Shown here: piece after piece, positions 13,247-24,722 of the stretch
How the letters are laid out: the number at the start of each line of letters is the position of its first letter
Position numbering within the stretch: position 1 is the first letter of the stretch
Assembly (NCBI GenBank): GCA_021442155.1
Contig: CM038222.1
Coordinates: 108,131,121 to 108,195,120 of the forward strand
Direction: 5' to 3'
Length of the DNA stretch: 64,000 nucleotides
Origin: Cymbidium sinense
Taxonomy: Eukaryota > Streptophyta > Magnoliopsida > Asparagales > Orchidaceae
Translations under genes and position numbers: made by a program
Notes under the pieces: generated by a model
Databases searched by the model: none
What the model saw: only the letters and a program-made list of their open reading frames with translations
What the model was told of the DNA's origin: nothing

Positions 13247-14811
13247 AAAATAAATGTTAATATATTGAGTCATTGCCTTCGAATCCCAACTAAAAAAAAA
13301 GTTTCACTAAAGAAATTGGAGATGGCCACCAGGGCATATAGGAAGGCCAACAACAAAGCATAGTTAAATTAACCAACATAAATGGGGATGGCCACCATGC
13401 CTAACGTAACAATAAATGATTCACAATAAAACTCCACTATATATGACATAGCTAAATGGGTATTTTGACCATTTTCACATTCTATCGCATCTAAACTTTT
13501 AAAGTAATCAAAGATAATTTCAAATCAATCAATCATCCTAACTCTAAGAAAGTTGGCATTCACTGATTCACCAAAAGCTCCAAAAAAATTAATAGAATAA
13601 CACTTTAAAATAAGCCAAAAAAAAAATCTCATCAAGTGCTACAAGAAATAGTATTGAACAACAAACATAAGCCAACAACTCTACGTTTGCAATGGTGCCA
13701 ACCCACTTTTCAAGCCCATAGAAATTTTTTAAAAATATTGAAAGAGATTGCTACGAATGCCCCAAACATCTAGAAAATAAGCCAAAAGAAATTTTAACAT
13801 GTTCCACAAGAAACAATATTGAATAGCAAAAACTCACAAGTTGCAACAACCAATTATTGTTTATTACAAATCTAACATCTAGCAAGTCATCACTTGATTC
13901 ACAAAAAAAATTGAAAAAGTCTTTAGTAAAAGGAGGTGTATGTAAAGCATCAACTTTCACTTTCAATTTCTTCTAATGACAATAGGAAGAGGTGAGGATT
14001 GAGAACAACAATCTCCATAAAATTCACAATAATATACCAAGTAGTCACTTCTCATAAAAAGAGATATAGAGAAGATGAAAACATATGTGAACTAAACAAA
14101 AATTATCTTACCATCCTTTTATAATTGACGTGAGAAAAATCTCTTAACCAACAATGAGAGGAAGCAACCATCCAAATAGAGGAGAAAAGGAGACGGACTT
14201 ACTGACACTTGGGAATGGAGAGCCAGAGATGGAGAGTATTAGATGGCGAGAGTAAAGTGACGGTGGTTGGCCGACTGTTGTCGAAAGAAGAGGAGAATGG
14301 TGTGCTGAAAGAAGAAGAAAATTGACTCAGTAAATACTGCATCCCTAGATCCGTGGATCGTGACCTGATTCATGAAGTAAAGCTTAAAGGCTATTAGATG
14401 GATCGGTTGGCCCAGTTTGGTCCGGAGGTTTAAATAGCTTGATAAGCCAACAAGTCAAATTGACCCAAGCTCAAACTCGAGTTTGAAGCTGCTCAACTTA
14501 AGCTTGTTGAAAGCGGTCAAGTTCAAGCTGGCTTGACTCACTTATACCCCAGCCTTACTAGAAAGACCTTATAAGGGAAAGTGGTAGATATGATCTCCAC
14601 TACTGGGAAAGCACACTCTTAAGAAAACCTTGATAAAAAGATAATTGTCGATAACATTCTCACTCGAAGGACTCTAAAAGAAGTGATTGATAGAGTCTCC
14701 ATTCATCAAATTTTTAAAAAGGATAAAATTCTCAAAATATATTGGTACATTAAAAACTCCATATAGTATATGTATACCAAATATTTTTGAAGGTAAAAGT
14801 CTAAGAATATA

Positions 14812-14812
<1 letters not shown>

Positions 14813-14863
<51 letters not shown>
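14813..14863. repeat. (TA)n microsatellite, left arm
   Basis: About 25 TA units. The matching tract in the right arm (61710-61820) is roughly twice as long, so this locus has changed length since the arms separated. Confidence 0.95.
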
Positions 14864-14866
<3 letters not shown>

Positions 14867-16989
14867 TTAATAAAATATATTGATATATCAAAAAATTCAA
14901 AAGGTATAGGTGCATAAACGGCTAAAAGCCTCAAAAGTATAGCTATATTAAAAGATGCTAAAACTCTAAAAAAACATTAATATCATGTTGTGAGATAAAC
15001 AGTACATGCAAGAGTACAAAATTTTTTTGAGTAATAAAGTAAGTAGAGTATTATCTAAGGATTACACATTAATTACCAAAATTGGGTTAATTAACCATTA
15101 TTTCCATGATGAAATTGGATTATCAAGGTAAAAACTATAATCTTCTCATAAATTTATTAAGAAACTTAACTAATTAGAGCATAAATTTATGTGAGAGATC
15201 TTAATATTATTTTACCTAGGGATTGAGCTTCACCAATGATATTTTATGTGGTTAACATTTTAATTTAATAAATTTTTTTTAATCAAATGTTTGATAAAAG
15301 TAACTGCTACATTCCTCTTGAATGTCTAGGTTCCTTATTTTCTTGTAAAACTTACCTAACTCTCAATAATAAATTTAATGCAAGATAAATTTGTCAAAGC
15401 ACTTTGTATTTCAAAATGGACTGTATGATATTATTGTAGTTATCTTTAACCTATGACTCATCACCATGATATTTTGCCCTTAATGAGGCTTTTTTTCACC
15501 TCTCCATTTTTAAACTATTCAAAGATTGCTAGTCAAATAAAAAAACAAGAAAACACTAAAATTATATGTAATATTAATAGAAAATAACATTATAAACTTT
15601 ACTATAATCAAGACCAACCCTAAAGAAACATGATTAAAACACAATTTTTAAAATGAGAGTTTAGTTCATGAATAAGAAAGAAATACAAATTTGTTCATGA
15701 ACATTATTATAATTAAAAAAATAATAATGGAAAATTCAACTAGACCCTTCAGATCTTTCGTCTAAGGTTTTGAAATACCTTGAACTATCATCCACATTTC
15801 TTTCTATTGGTCCAAAACATAAAAAAAGGATTAAAAAATAACTAGAGACGTTTCCATTTTCTTCCTTAAAAAAAATTTAAATAGGGCTACTTCCTAAATA
15901 AAGAAACATTTATTGAGAATTAGGGCAATTCAATAGCCATCAAGCTAGTGCCTAGACACCAAAATTTAGGTGTCATGTGTCATTATTGATATATGTTCTT
16001 GATTTCTAGATCTATCACTTAGCAATGAACTTCTATTAAGATAAAATCTAGAACCTAGGCATCAAACTCTCTATATGGTTCTTAATAAGCTAGCTTCCTA
16101 TTGAGCACTCCTAGGTGTTTAAGTGCCAAGCTAAGTGTCAAGCACCAATTCATCCCCAAATCTAGTAGTTTGCTCCCAAATTTATCCTTGATGATTCTCC
16201 ACATAATTTTATAATTAATGATTGAGATTTGCTTTTTTATTATAAATAAAATTTAAAATTCAAACTATAAGTAACCACAAAATTTTAAATCTTACATAAA
16301 CTAGTGTTAAATGCATAATCTAAGATAAAAAAATTATGTAACTTTCACCTTTCAAACTCATGAACACTTAGACCTTTGTCCATCCCCAAGCAAAATTCAA
16401 ATACATAATTAAAATAATAATAATAAATTTTGGCAAGACTAATCCTCCATTTGGTTCTAAAGATATTGTATATATGAAAACATATTAGTTATTTGACATG
16501 CATCATTAATTATTGAAAATTAGTTAAATTAATTAATATTTAAAGCACTCCACCAAACTCTATACCACTCATTCACTTGTTATAAATCATAATGTCATAA
16601 TGTACATTGCTACAAAATTATATAAATTCTTTAAAATCAAAGTTTTCCCCTAAGCATAAAGCCTTTCAACAAGACTAACTCTACATTCACATCCATGCCT
16701 TAAAAAATTAATTATTTGGTGAATACATTGAATTGATATTTAAAAATGATATAATAGAAATAAGGGTCATATTGAGAAGGAAATTTTTAAGTGTTCAAAT
16801 ACCTGGTTCTATTTCTACTTTATGAGCATAGATTCAAATCCCTTTTTTTTTCATAATAGGATGTCGATTCACATCCATTTTTTTTCATAATATTGGAGAT
16901 ACCCAACTCATTTTTTCATTTTTTTCTATCCAATCCTTACTACTTATGATTGTCCATATATATGACCAAATGAATAAAAAATTTAATTT

Positions 16990-17800
16990 ATGGTGTGAGA
17001 TCTAAAGTGTATTATGGTAATATAAAATGGGACACTATATAGATTTTGGGTTTCTTATTTAGGTAATAGAATGTGACATTAAAGAATAACATATCACCTC
17101 GAATGATGGAAATGTTATATAAAAATGGATTCAATCACTTAAATGAAATTCTAAAAGTTGATGTGTATATGTGTACTAGAGATTCTTCCTCTGCCCGATA
17201 ATGTTTATTTTAGCCTGGGTTACAAGTTTCCTACAAGGATAAGCCCTTATAGTTAGCTACATCTTAGAGAGGTGATCTCCTGTAAATTATTGATTAAAAT
17301 AGCTAACTTATGTCTCCATAAAGTTTAAGATCAAGTATTTAATTTGACAATTAATTAGGATGGATCAAGTAGGAGTATTTATTTTAGGATTTCTAAGGTA
17401 GAAAAATAGGAAGTGCTTAAATATTGAGAAGCATGTATGGACTTCAATCTATTATAAGCTAGATTTTATACTTTTAAAAGTGAGATTTATTTTATTATGT
17501 TATTATTTTATATGAAGCTAGAACTTATATTCTAATAACACAAGACCATAGAAAAAGCTTAAGGTGTAAGAATTTATCCCCATTGCAAGAGAAATAGATT
17601 GCCTCAAAATCTATAGTTAATAGTGCTACCAATATATTTGAAGCTCAATGTATCCTAAGGAAGGTAAATGAGATTTCTAGGTCAACTCCTACTAGATATT
17701 AATATAAATTTTAAAATGTGAAAGTCTTAGAAGTTATATGTATATTAAAATCTTATAAGGTATATCATGATCCCATCAAGTCATAAGCCTAAAAGGATAT
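16990..17800 (-). mobile_element. Old, diverged 3' end of the long LTR family (reversed)
   Basis: On the minus strand this stretch follows the terminal part of LTR copies A-D block by block: '..tctttttctatggtcttgtg', the 'gtgttcttaag'-like zone, 'taactataagggcttatcct', 'gaagaatctctagtacac' and 'ctttaatgtcac', ending near 16990 at 'gtgtcccattttatattacc'. Similarity is clearly lower than among A-D, so it is an older member. The inverted duplication carries the same piece on the plus strand at about 58960-59760. Confidence 0.6.
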
Positions 17801-18504
17801 ATAAATTTTTACTTAAAATTTATATTTTATATGAAAAAAATTTATAAAATATAAAATATATAATCTTTTATGATGAGGAGAAAAAGCCTTAAAAGGCATA
17901 AGGAATGAATTAGAGCCCGCACATGATTTACGCATCTCCAATTCAAAACAGTTTCGAACTTCTATATAGATACACCTAGAATTAGACTAGAGCTTGAATG
18001 CAGAACACAAGCCACCTATCTAGAACAACTTTAAGCCTCAACACAGAGAAGAATTAGAGCTTGAGAAGGATAATCACACAATATTTATGCATAATAGTGG
18101 AGGAAATCAAAACATGAAAAAAAAGTGAAAGGAGCCTAGAATCACATTAGAGCTTGAATGAAGGATGCACGTTGCCTAATAAGTTTCATGCCTTACCATA
18201 GAGAAGAACTAGAACCTAGGAGAGGGGAATCGTGCACAATTTATACAAGTTAGGGAGACAAAAAGAGTGGTGATTTTCCCCAACTCGATTGGAAAAATTT
18301 ATAGGTGAAATTTGACTATTCAAATTATAAATAATAATAATAATAATAAAGGGGATTTAAATACATGCCACAAAATTCTTATGAATTTATATATCTAACA
18401 CCTAAACATCCATTTATACATGTATAATACCTCAAACTTCAATATCACATAAAAAAATAACATCATCACTCATTTTTAAAAAAAAAGAAATGCACCATTT
18501 AAGA

Positions 18505-21476
18505 AGGGCTGTCAAAAAATCTCATTGTTTGCGAATAGCTCATGTTCGGCTCGTTAAGTAACTCGTGTTTGGCTAGTTAAGTAGTTTGTGTTCGAATCGT
18601 TCATTAAGCAATCAAGTCGAACACAAATAAAAATTTTTAAGCTTGATTTATAAACAATCTAAACACAAACAATCCTTTTTTCAATTGTGTTCAGCTAGAT
18701 TTAGATCAAAATAAATAAATATTTATAATTAATTATATAAATTTTATATAATATATAATTTATATCATTAAATATTTTTAAAATTATATTTATTTAAATA
18801 ATTAAATTAGCTAATAAAATTTTAAATCAAATAAGTTAAGATATATTATAATGAATTATAAGTAATTGTATGGTTATGATAAAATCATAGCCATAAGATT
18901 TTAGATATATAGCTAAGATTTAAGCTCTTCCAAACTCTACTTATATATAATACTCACGACTCATGAGCCCTAACAGTAACATGTCATCGCTTACTCGATC
19001 GATTCGGCTTCATTTGCTCTAATCCCGTATGTCTGTCACTCTTTTACTCTTCTAGCATTTTGGGAGTTGTGAGTCTTGCAAGTTGCAATGCTACTATCTA
19101 CAATAAGAGTCAAACCTCTGACCATGATTTATGGTTTTTTGGAGTTTGGTATCAACCATTTATTTTTTCTTTTTATCAGACTTCCTCATGGGACTTGATC
19201 GATTTTACATTTAACATCATTCCCTTCTCTCTCTCATAATCTATAGATTTTTTTGTTTAATGTGTAGTTTTCATTTTTGATTTATGAAGTAATTAATATG
19301 TGGTGATTATTTTGATTTCCTGATAAAAGCAGAAATGCTCTTAAAGCTTCTAGGGTTTGTAGCTTTAGTGTTTGATTTGTATTTTGGAGTGTGGATTTAG
19401 ATGTTCATATGTTTATTATGTCTGGTCTTTTTGAAATCCCTATTTAATTATTTTATGCAAATGCTTGTAAGCTTCTGAATATTCAAGGAAGCTTTCAAAA
19501 TTTCATCACTTTTATGGCTTGTGGGTTTTGTTGTTTAATTATTAAATTTAAAATGTCAGAAATAGAGCTTGATGCCTTTTATTACATATTTCCATCTTAT
19601 GGTATTGAAATGCTTGATATGCTTATTCTCTATAGGCTTCTCAAAAGTTCTTTTTATGTAAATGTTTGTGAATCTCCATGGAAGGTTTTGAAATTTCTTT
19701 ACTTCTAGAGCTTGTGGGTTTTGGAGTTTAATATGCAGATGAATGTAAAAATAGAGTTTGATGGCTTTAGTATCTACCTCCATCTTATGCTATCGAGATG
19801 CTTGATGCTTTATTTTCTGTAGGCTTTTCAAAATTATTGTGAAAGGAAGATCTGATTATTTGTAATATGCAGTGATGTAAATTCTTAATTTGTGTTCAGT
19901 TTTATTATTTTTATTCAATGACATGATGACCATGCATTATCTAACTATGTTATGATGGTATCATGGTGAGTCGGTGATTCTGTTATGCTACAAATCTATT
20001 TTGAAATGCTTCCTAGTATTAATTTTTAAAAAAATTCATATGAAATTATTAAAGGACCGAAGTTAGCATGGTTTGTTAATTGTTTGGAGGGTCTTTTGCA
20101 GTTTCACCATCACATGTCATTTGAATTTTCTATCTAGTGCTCAGTTTGACAGTTCTTGATGGAAAGAAAATTTGAGATTGAGTTTTATTATATTTTGATT
20201 GATTATTCTTACAATGTATTCCTTTAAATATACATTTAATGATTATAAAATTCTATTCTCGAAATTTAATTTAAGATTGATTTGATTTGTTATTGGCTAT
20301 TATAATAATAGAAAGATGTGAAAAAAGTATAAGCATTGATAATTTATTATTTGCTTGTTTACTTAACTTTTTATCTTGAAATATCTAATGCACTAATGAT
20401 ATTGTAAAGCTTTGTTGAACACCTCTTGTAGTATTGTTTTATCATAAATGACATAATGGACTTCTTTATGCATTTCATCTACAAGGAATGTAATATTTTA
20501 TGGACTACAAAAACTATTTTTAGTTAGTTTTAATTCATATTTTTATCATTTTATTTAGTTTGTTATCATGTCAACCTTGGACCTTTCTCATAGTGCATCA
20601 TCTGCTAATGATATAGCTATAGAAGTTGAAAATAATAATGAAAATCTAAATGTTTCTATAGAACCAATTGGATTAGAGGCATAATTAGTTGTGACTATAA
20701 ATACAGAACTCCCATAGAAGAAGGGTAGGAAGAGAACATCTATAGCTTGGGAATATTTCATTGAAACTACATCAATATTCAAAGGAGTTTCTACACCTTC
20801 TATACAATATATTTAATGTCGTACAAAATTCCATAAATCTAAAAACACTACTTCCACGACTATTGAGGCATGTCAAAAAATATGACAAAATTAAAACCAA
20901 GAATAAACAAGTTATTGATTCCCTGATAAAAGATAAAAATTATTAAATTTCATGCCTTTTGATGCCAATGTAGAAATTGACATTTCTATATTTTATGACC
21001 TAAAAATATATGATCAGCTTCAAATCAAAGAAATTATCACAAAAATGATTATTGTGCATGAGTACCCCTTTAGGATTGTTGAGCATATGCGGTTCAATAT
21101 TTTGTTGAAGGTCTTGAATCCAAATTATGAGAGGGTTTCTAGAAACACTATAAAGAATGACTGCATGAAAATTTATGAATCTGAGAAAGATAAGTTGAGA
21201 ACATATCTTAAAGGCATAAATAGAGTCTCATTAACTTCTAATTGTTGGACTACAAATTAAATAATTAAATACATGTGCTTAACAATTCATTATATATCGA
21301 TGAATCATGGAAGTTACATAAGCGAATCATTAGTTTTATTTGAGCTTGAGCCACCGATACTCTTATTTGTGATGATATATGATTAGATTAAAATCATTAG
21401 GATAAAATTTCTACTATCACATTGGACAATGCTATCAATAATGATGTTGTTATTGTTAATGCTCTTAAAGTTAATT
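18505..21476 (+). mobile_element. hAT-family DNA transposon (hAT-2), 5' part, left copy
   Basis: The 5' end is read as AGGGCTGTC at 18505, followed by subterminal words 'ttcggctcgttaagtaac' and 'gttcattaagcaatcaag'. This GCTCG-rich style is typical of plant hAT ends. The transposase start lies at 20568. The element runs into the assembly gap at 21477, so the 3' terminal repeat is missing here. The inverted copy at 53926-58220 shows the rest of the transposase. The target duplication cannot be tested in either copy. Confidence 0.7.
20568..21476 (+). pseudogene. hAT-2 transposase remnant, N-terminal part, cut by gap
   Basis: An ATG at 20568 opens MSTLDLSHSASSANDIAIEV, followed by stops; GRKRTSIAWEYFIE is a likely BED zinc finger start and KNKQVIDSLIKDKNY follows. 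A later block has MPFDANVEIDISIFYDLKIY, IIVHEYPFRIVEHMRFNILL, NPNYERVSRNTIKNDCMKIY and RVSLTSNCWTT, the classic hAT segment before the catalytic region. Further stops follow, then the sequence stops at the gap. At least four in-frame stops make it non-functional. The same stops are mostly present in the right-arm copy, so the damage largely predates the duplication. Confidence 0.8.
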
Positions 21477-21576
21477 NNNNNNNNNNNNNNNNNNNNNNNN
21501 NNNNNNNNNNNNNNNNNNNNNNNNNNNNNNNNNNNNNNNNNNNNNNNNNNNNNNNNNNNNNNNNNNNNNNNNNNNN
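21477..21576. other. Assembly gap (100 Ns)
   Basis: Exactly 100 Ns, a conventional placeholder for a gap of unknown size. It lies inside hAT-2, at the inner end of the left inverted arm. Sequence beyond the gap does not continue the transposase, so order and orientation across it are unproven. Confidence 0.99.
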
Positions 21577-23160
21577 CTGGTTCAATCAATTTTTGGATTA
21601 TGGTTGGTTCGAAATTTTGCTTAATGCTTTTTTACATTGGAGGATCGTTTAATCATTTTTCTGTTGGAGGATTGTTTAATCTTTATTTTTTGTGTGGATT
21701 ATGGACCAATAATGCTTTATTATTCATAATAATTTTTCCAGTAATGCTTTATTATTTATATGATGTGAAAATGATGTGAAAGTGATGTGACAAAGCTTTA
21801 TTACAAGCATTAGTGCATTACTCCTATTATTTGAGCCTTTGAGGACATGGTCACAACTCACATGAATGAACAAATCTATAGGTTTGAAATATTTTGAAAA
21901 GAAAGTTGTGTAAGACAGTAAGGTATTGAGATGGAGGAAAGCTCCGAGATTTTTATTGAACTAATTTTAAATATGGCTTGAAGCATTGAAGTTGGTAATT
22001 GACATATGGGTTACATTTAAGCATTGAAGGCTTGAAGCATTTCTTTTTTGTGACTTTCCTAGTTTTTTGAAAAGAAATTTGTGTTACATTTAACCTTGTT
22101 TGGCTGCTTTCCCATTCCTATTGGCTGGCTTGTTGGTTGGTTTGGTTCCCTCTGTTTTTACCTTTTTCGGTGGCTGATTTTTGGTTGCCTAGTCGGTTGG
22201 TTCCTTGTACATGATGGCTACCTTTGGTTGCTTGGCTGATTTGACCCTTTCCTTTGGCTCGCTTATTGGTTGCTTGGTTCCCTCTGTTTTTAGCTTTTTG
22301 TCTTTTTTGGTCACTGGCTGGCTCCTTCTGGACTTGGTTGCCTGGTTGGTTGGTATTTGGTTCTGGTTCCCTGTAGAGTATAGATGTTGGTTGTGGCTAG
22401 TTGTTTGGCTGCTTTCCCTTTCCTGTGGTTGGCTTGTTGGTTGGTTGGTTCCCTCAGTTTTTATTGGCTGGTCGATCATGGTTTTGGTTGCCTTGTAATG
22501 TTGGTTGAATCCCTGTAGTCTGTAGATGCTGGCTAGTGGCTGCTCTTGGGTGACTTCTGAGTTCTATGGCAGCGCTTTTGGCTATTAATATGTGATTGTA
22601 ACCCTCCAATCTGGACTTTGGATGCTCACATATTTGGTTGCTCTTAGTAAATTTTTGACTGAGGCTGAGCCTTTCTTTTCTTTAGAATTTTACTTTTGCT
22701 TTAGTCTCTCTTTTGTCTCCTATTTCTAATTAGTTAGTTTTTTTAAGATTTTTTAGTAGTGCAGGTTTATTATTTCAAGTCTTTGACTCTTGGAGTTGGA
22801 GCCTTGCAAGTCGCAATATGTATTTTTTTCCTCAAGCTTGATTTAGACATTCAGTGTTGTTGCTGGCAATCAACTTGCTGCTTCAGCATTCAAAATTCAG
22901 ATTGTTTTTTATTGCACATTTGAACTTGTACTAAATTGGGAAACTGACGAATTGTATGTATAATGTCTATATATTTTTTTGAGTAAGAATTATTAATAAT
23001 TATTATATTATCTATTAATGCAACAGATTGCTCGTTTAAATTATTATTTTTAGTAGCTTAATTTGTAGGCATTTGAAATTATTATAATCATAACATTATT
23101 ACATGTTTATAATATTTTTTTGGAAAATCTCTCATTTGAAATTGACTTTATAAGCACACA
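21577..23160. other. Spacer after the gap, no gene; GGTT-rich tract
   Basis: No recognisable protein. A low-complexity GT-rich tract occupies about 22090-22560. The open frames on both strands across it are by-products of the repeat. Confidence 0.5.
22090..22560. repeat. Degenerate GGTT/GGCT-rich repeat tract
   Basis: The word 'ttggttccctctgttttta' or a close variant recurs at about 22142, 22278 and 22447, each preceded by runs of GGTTGGTT or GGCTGG. The copies are imperfect and about 130-170 bp apart. It gives spurious open frames on both strands (22189-22498). Confidence 0.7.
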
Positions 23161-23350
23161 TTATATATTTTTGATTTTCTTTTAAAACCGAACTGAAAAT
23201 TCAAACTTTTTTTCGGATTGGATTGGTTTGGATTATATTAAATCTTATACAGATCGGATTTTCGGATTCTGAATTTCAAACCGAACAGATTAGCAAATTA
23301 GAAAATCTATCCATCCAATCCGACCGAATGCACACTCATACACCTATGTG
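23161..23350 (-). mobile_element. Transposon-like terminal segment (fragment)
   Basis: Read on the minus strand from about 23350, it starts 'aggtgtatgagtgtgcattc' and continues with repeated 'cggtcggattgg', 'gttcggttt' and 'aatccgaaaatccgatc' words. This pattern is common at ends of plant DNA transposons whose terminus begins GGGTGTGCA. No opposite end or transposase was found, so the family is unassigned. Confidence 0.4.
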
Positions 23351-23541
23351 AATAGTCTCTTGCACCCACTTCCGTGATCATAATCTTGTGTGCCCATGAA
23401 GATCTATTCTCTCAAATCATATCTGACGCAAAGGTTAATGAATACACAAATTTCATTAACATTGAAGAAGTTATTATTTTCAATTATTTGGCATGTATTT
23501 TTGGATGATAGAGATGATAGCATCCAAAAATAAGGGGCAAC
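23350..23541 (+). mobile_element. Internal 3' end and polypurine tract of a copia-like element
   Basis: About 190 bp upstream of the LTR at 23542 are shared with the reverse complement of 33421-33575. This includes the inverted 'ggatgatagagat..catcc' block and the purine run 'aaaaataaggggcaa' directly before the LTR, the expected place of the polypurine tract. The rest of the element is missing, so this is a 5'-truncated remnant. Confidence 0.6.
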
Positions 23542-24690
23542 TGATATGCCACTGAAAACTCTACTAGTTGAAAGCATCTTGATATTGAAAGCAATTAATT
23601 CGAGGTAGCGGATCAAGCTAAAATATAATTGAAAATTTTGAAAAATCAGTTAGATCCCTAAATAGCACCTAAATATGGAGTGTTTATAGTCAAACTGAGC
23701 GTCTTGACGAGCTGGATCTAACAAGCTTAAGATCTTGTAATTCTGACTTTATTTGAGCATTCAAAAACTTAAAATACATTAGATAATCGAAGGAATCATT
23801 TTAAGTCATTCGATGGAGTGGTTTGAATTTTGTCTATATTTATAGAAATATCACTCCTCTAATCTATAAATAGCCCCTCATTCTTCATATGAGGTGAACT
23901 CAAAGCTAAAGAGATGAGAGAGCTCTAAGACTCGAAGAATCTCTAAGCATAAAAGGGTCATCGGTACGGCCTCCTGTCGTCAACCCGGTCCTCGTCATTT
24001 GCACCCTGCCGTCGTCCCTGGCGGCCTGGCATCGGCCACTGCTAGTCATCCGCGGTGACCTCATTGTCGATCACCACCGACGCCGCCATCGGTCCGCGTA
24101 CACCAGCCTCCGTCTGCGACCACCCTCGACCATCGCCGCTGCCGGCGTCGGTCACGCGTCGGCGTCGCCTGGTCACCATTACCACCACCGCGGTCCCTAC
24201 TGACATCGGCTACGCCATCACCATCGATCGCGGATCCGCGATCCGCGCTGGGCGTCGGCCCTGCCGGCCACCGCATGGTCGGTCCTCGCCACCGTCACCA
24301 TGCCACCGCCCGACAGTCGCCGGATCACTGTCGACCGCCGTCGTTCACCATTGTCAGCTACTACCCACCACTACCTGATCATCTTTCGATAGTTTAATCA
24401 TCAGATTACCACCTCAAGCAAGGCCTTCGTCACTAATCCAACGAAGTTTGTCACAAAACTTATTTTTTTAAGCTATCATTCTCCAACTTTGGAGAAAGGA
24501 TAATAATTGTAATAGAAACTAATATAGTGAAATTATTTCTAAGTGAGCTAGGTCCCGTAATTTTTTTCCCCTTCTTGAGATTTTTTCACGTAAAAATTTT
24601 TTTACTCTCTTTTCAACTATTGTTAGATTTTCATATAAGCTTAAGATGTGAAATTTTATTCTACTACAACTAATTTTTTGATATGCAACA
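23542..24690 (+). mobile_element. Copia-like LTR (plus copy, about 1.15 kb)
   Basis: It begins TGATATGCCACT and ends GATATGCAACA, both matched by the reversed LTR at 32548-33420. 'tctataaatagcccctcatt' at 23860-23880 is a convincing TATA-type promoter in both copies. 'gagctaggtcccgtaa' and 'cttcttgagattttttcacg' near 24548-24594 resemble the R/U5 zone of plant copia LTRs. A GC-rich core lies at 23985-24380. The open frames on both strands through this core look like by-products of its composition. The LTR is followed directly by a CAA/TAA microsatellite. Confidence 0.65.
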
Positions 24691-24722
24691 ACAACAACAA
24701 CAACAATAATAATAATAATAAA
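24686..24722. repeat. (CAA)n(TAA)n microsatellite at the LTR end
   Basis: CAA repeats turn into TAA repeats immediately after the LTR terminus. The 68-codon frame covering it is not a gene. Confidence 0.9.

Larger units (their letters stand above)
9706..14561 (-). mobile_element. hAT-family DNA transposon (hAT-1), left copy, full length
   Basis: The 8-bp word CTTACTAG occurs at 9706-9713 and again at 14554-14561, which fits the 8-bp target duplication of hAT elements. The ends are inverted: the left end reads TAGGGGTATAATCGAGT and the right end, reversed, reads TGGGGTATAAGTGAGT. The duplication and the terminal repeats overlap by two bases, so the exact border is ambiguous. Both subterminal zones are rich in CTCGAG- and GAGCT-type words (9760-9880 and 14440-14540), as in many plant hATs. 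The transposase remnant is on the minus strand (10938-12783). Between it and the right end lies a non-coding stretch with tandem repeats (12927-13246) that may hold a 5' UTR intron. An inverted second copy starts at about 62002 and leaves the window. Confidence 0.8.
14562..18504. other. Spacer between hAT-1 and hAT-2 (left arm), no gene
   Basis: AT-rich DNA with an (AT)n tract at 14813-14863 and an old reversed LTR end at about 16990-17800. I recognise no protein in the remainder. The same spacer is present inverted at 58221-62001. Confidence 0.6.
12421..21476. repeat. Left arm of a large inverted duplication
   Basis: Read as reverse complement, this segment matches 55235-64000 base for base with few differences. 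It contains the inner part of hAT-1, the hAT-1 right end, a 4-kb spacer and the 5' part of hAT-2. Anchor pairs: 12421 with 64000; 14561 with about 62002; 18505 with about 58220; 20568 with 56150; 21476 with 55235. In the roughly 250-bp stretch at 19514 compared by eye, differences are about 3%. The arm ends at the 100-N gap, so its inner limit is unknown. Its outer limit is also unknown because the partner leaves the window. Confidence 0.93.

Noticed and set aside
14674..14934. Frames with IYIYIY runs (also 61640-61891)
   Set aside because: Translation of (AT)n microsatellites.
19514..19783. Short frame conserved in both arms (partner 57013-57207)
   Set aside because: Conservation is explained by the whole inverted duplication; DNA outside the frame is equally conserved. 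Probably hAT-2 5' intron or leader.
24055..24378. 107-codon GC-rich frame and its antisense partner
   Set aside because: Lies in the GC-rich core of a copia-like LTR; open on both strands, low-complexity, not conserved as a frame in the minus LTR copy.
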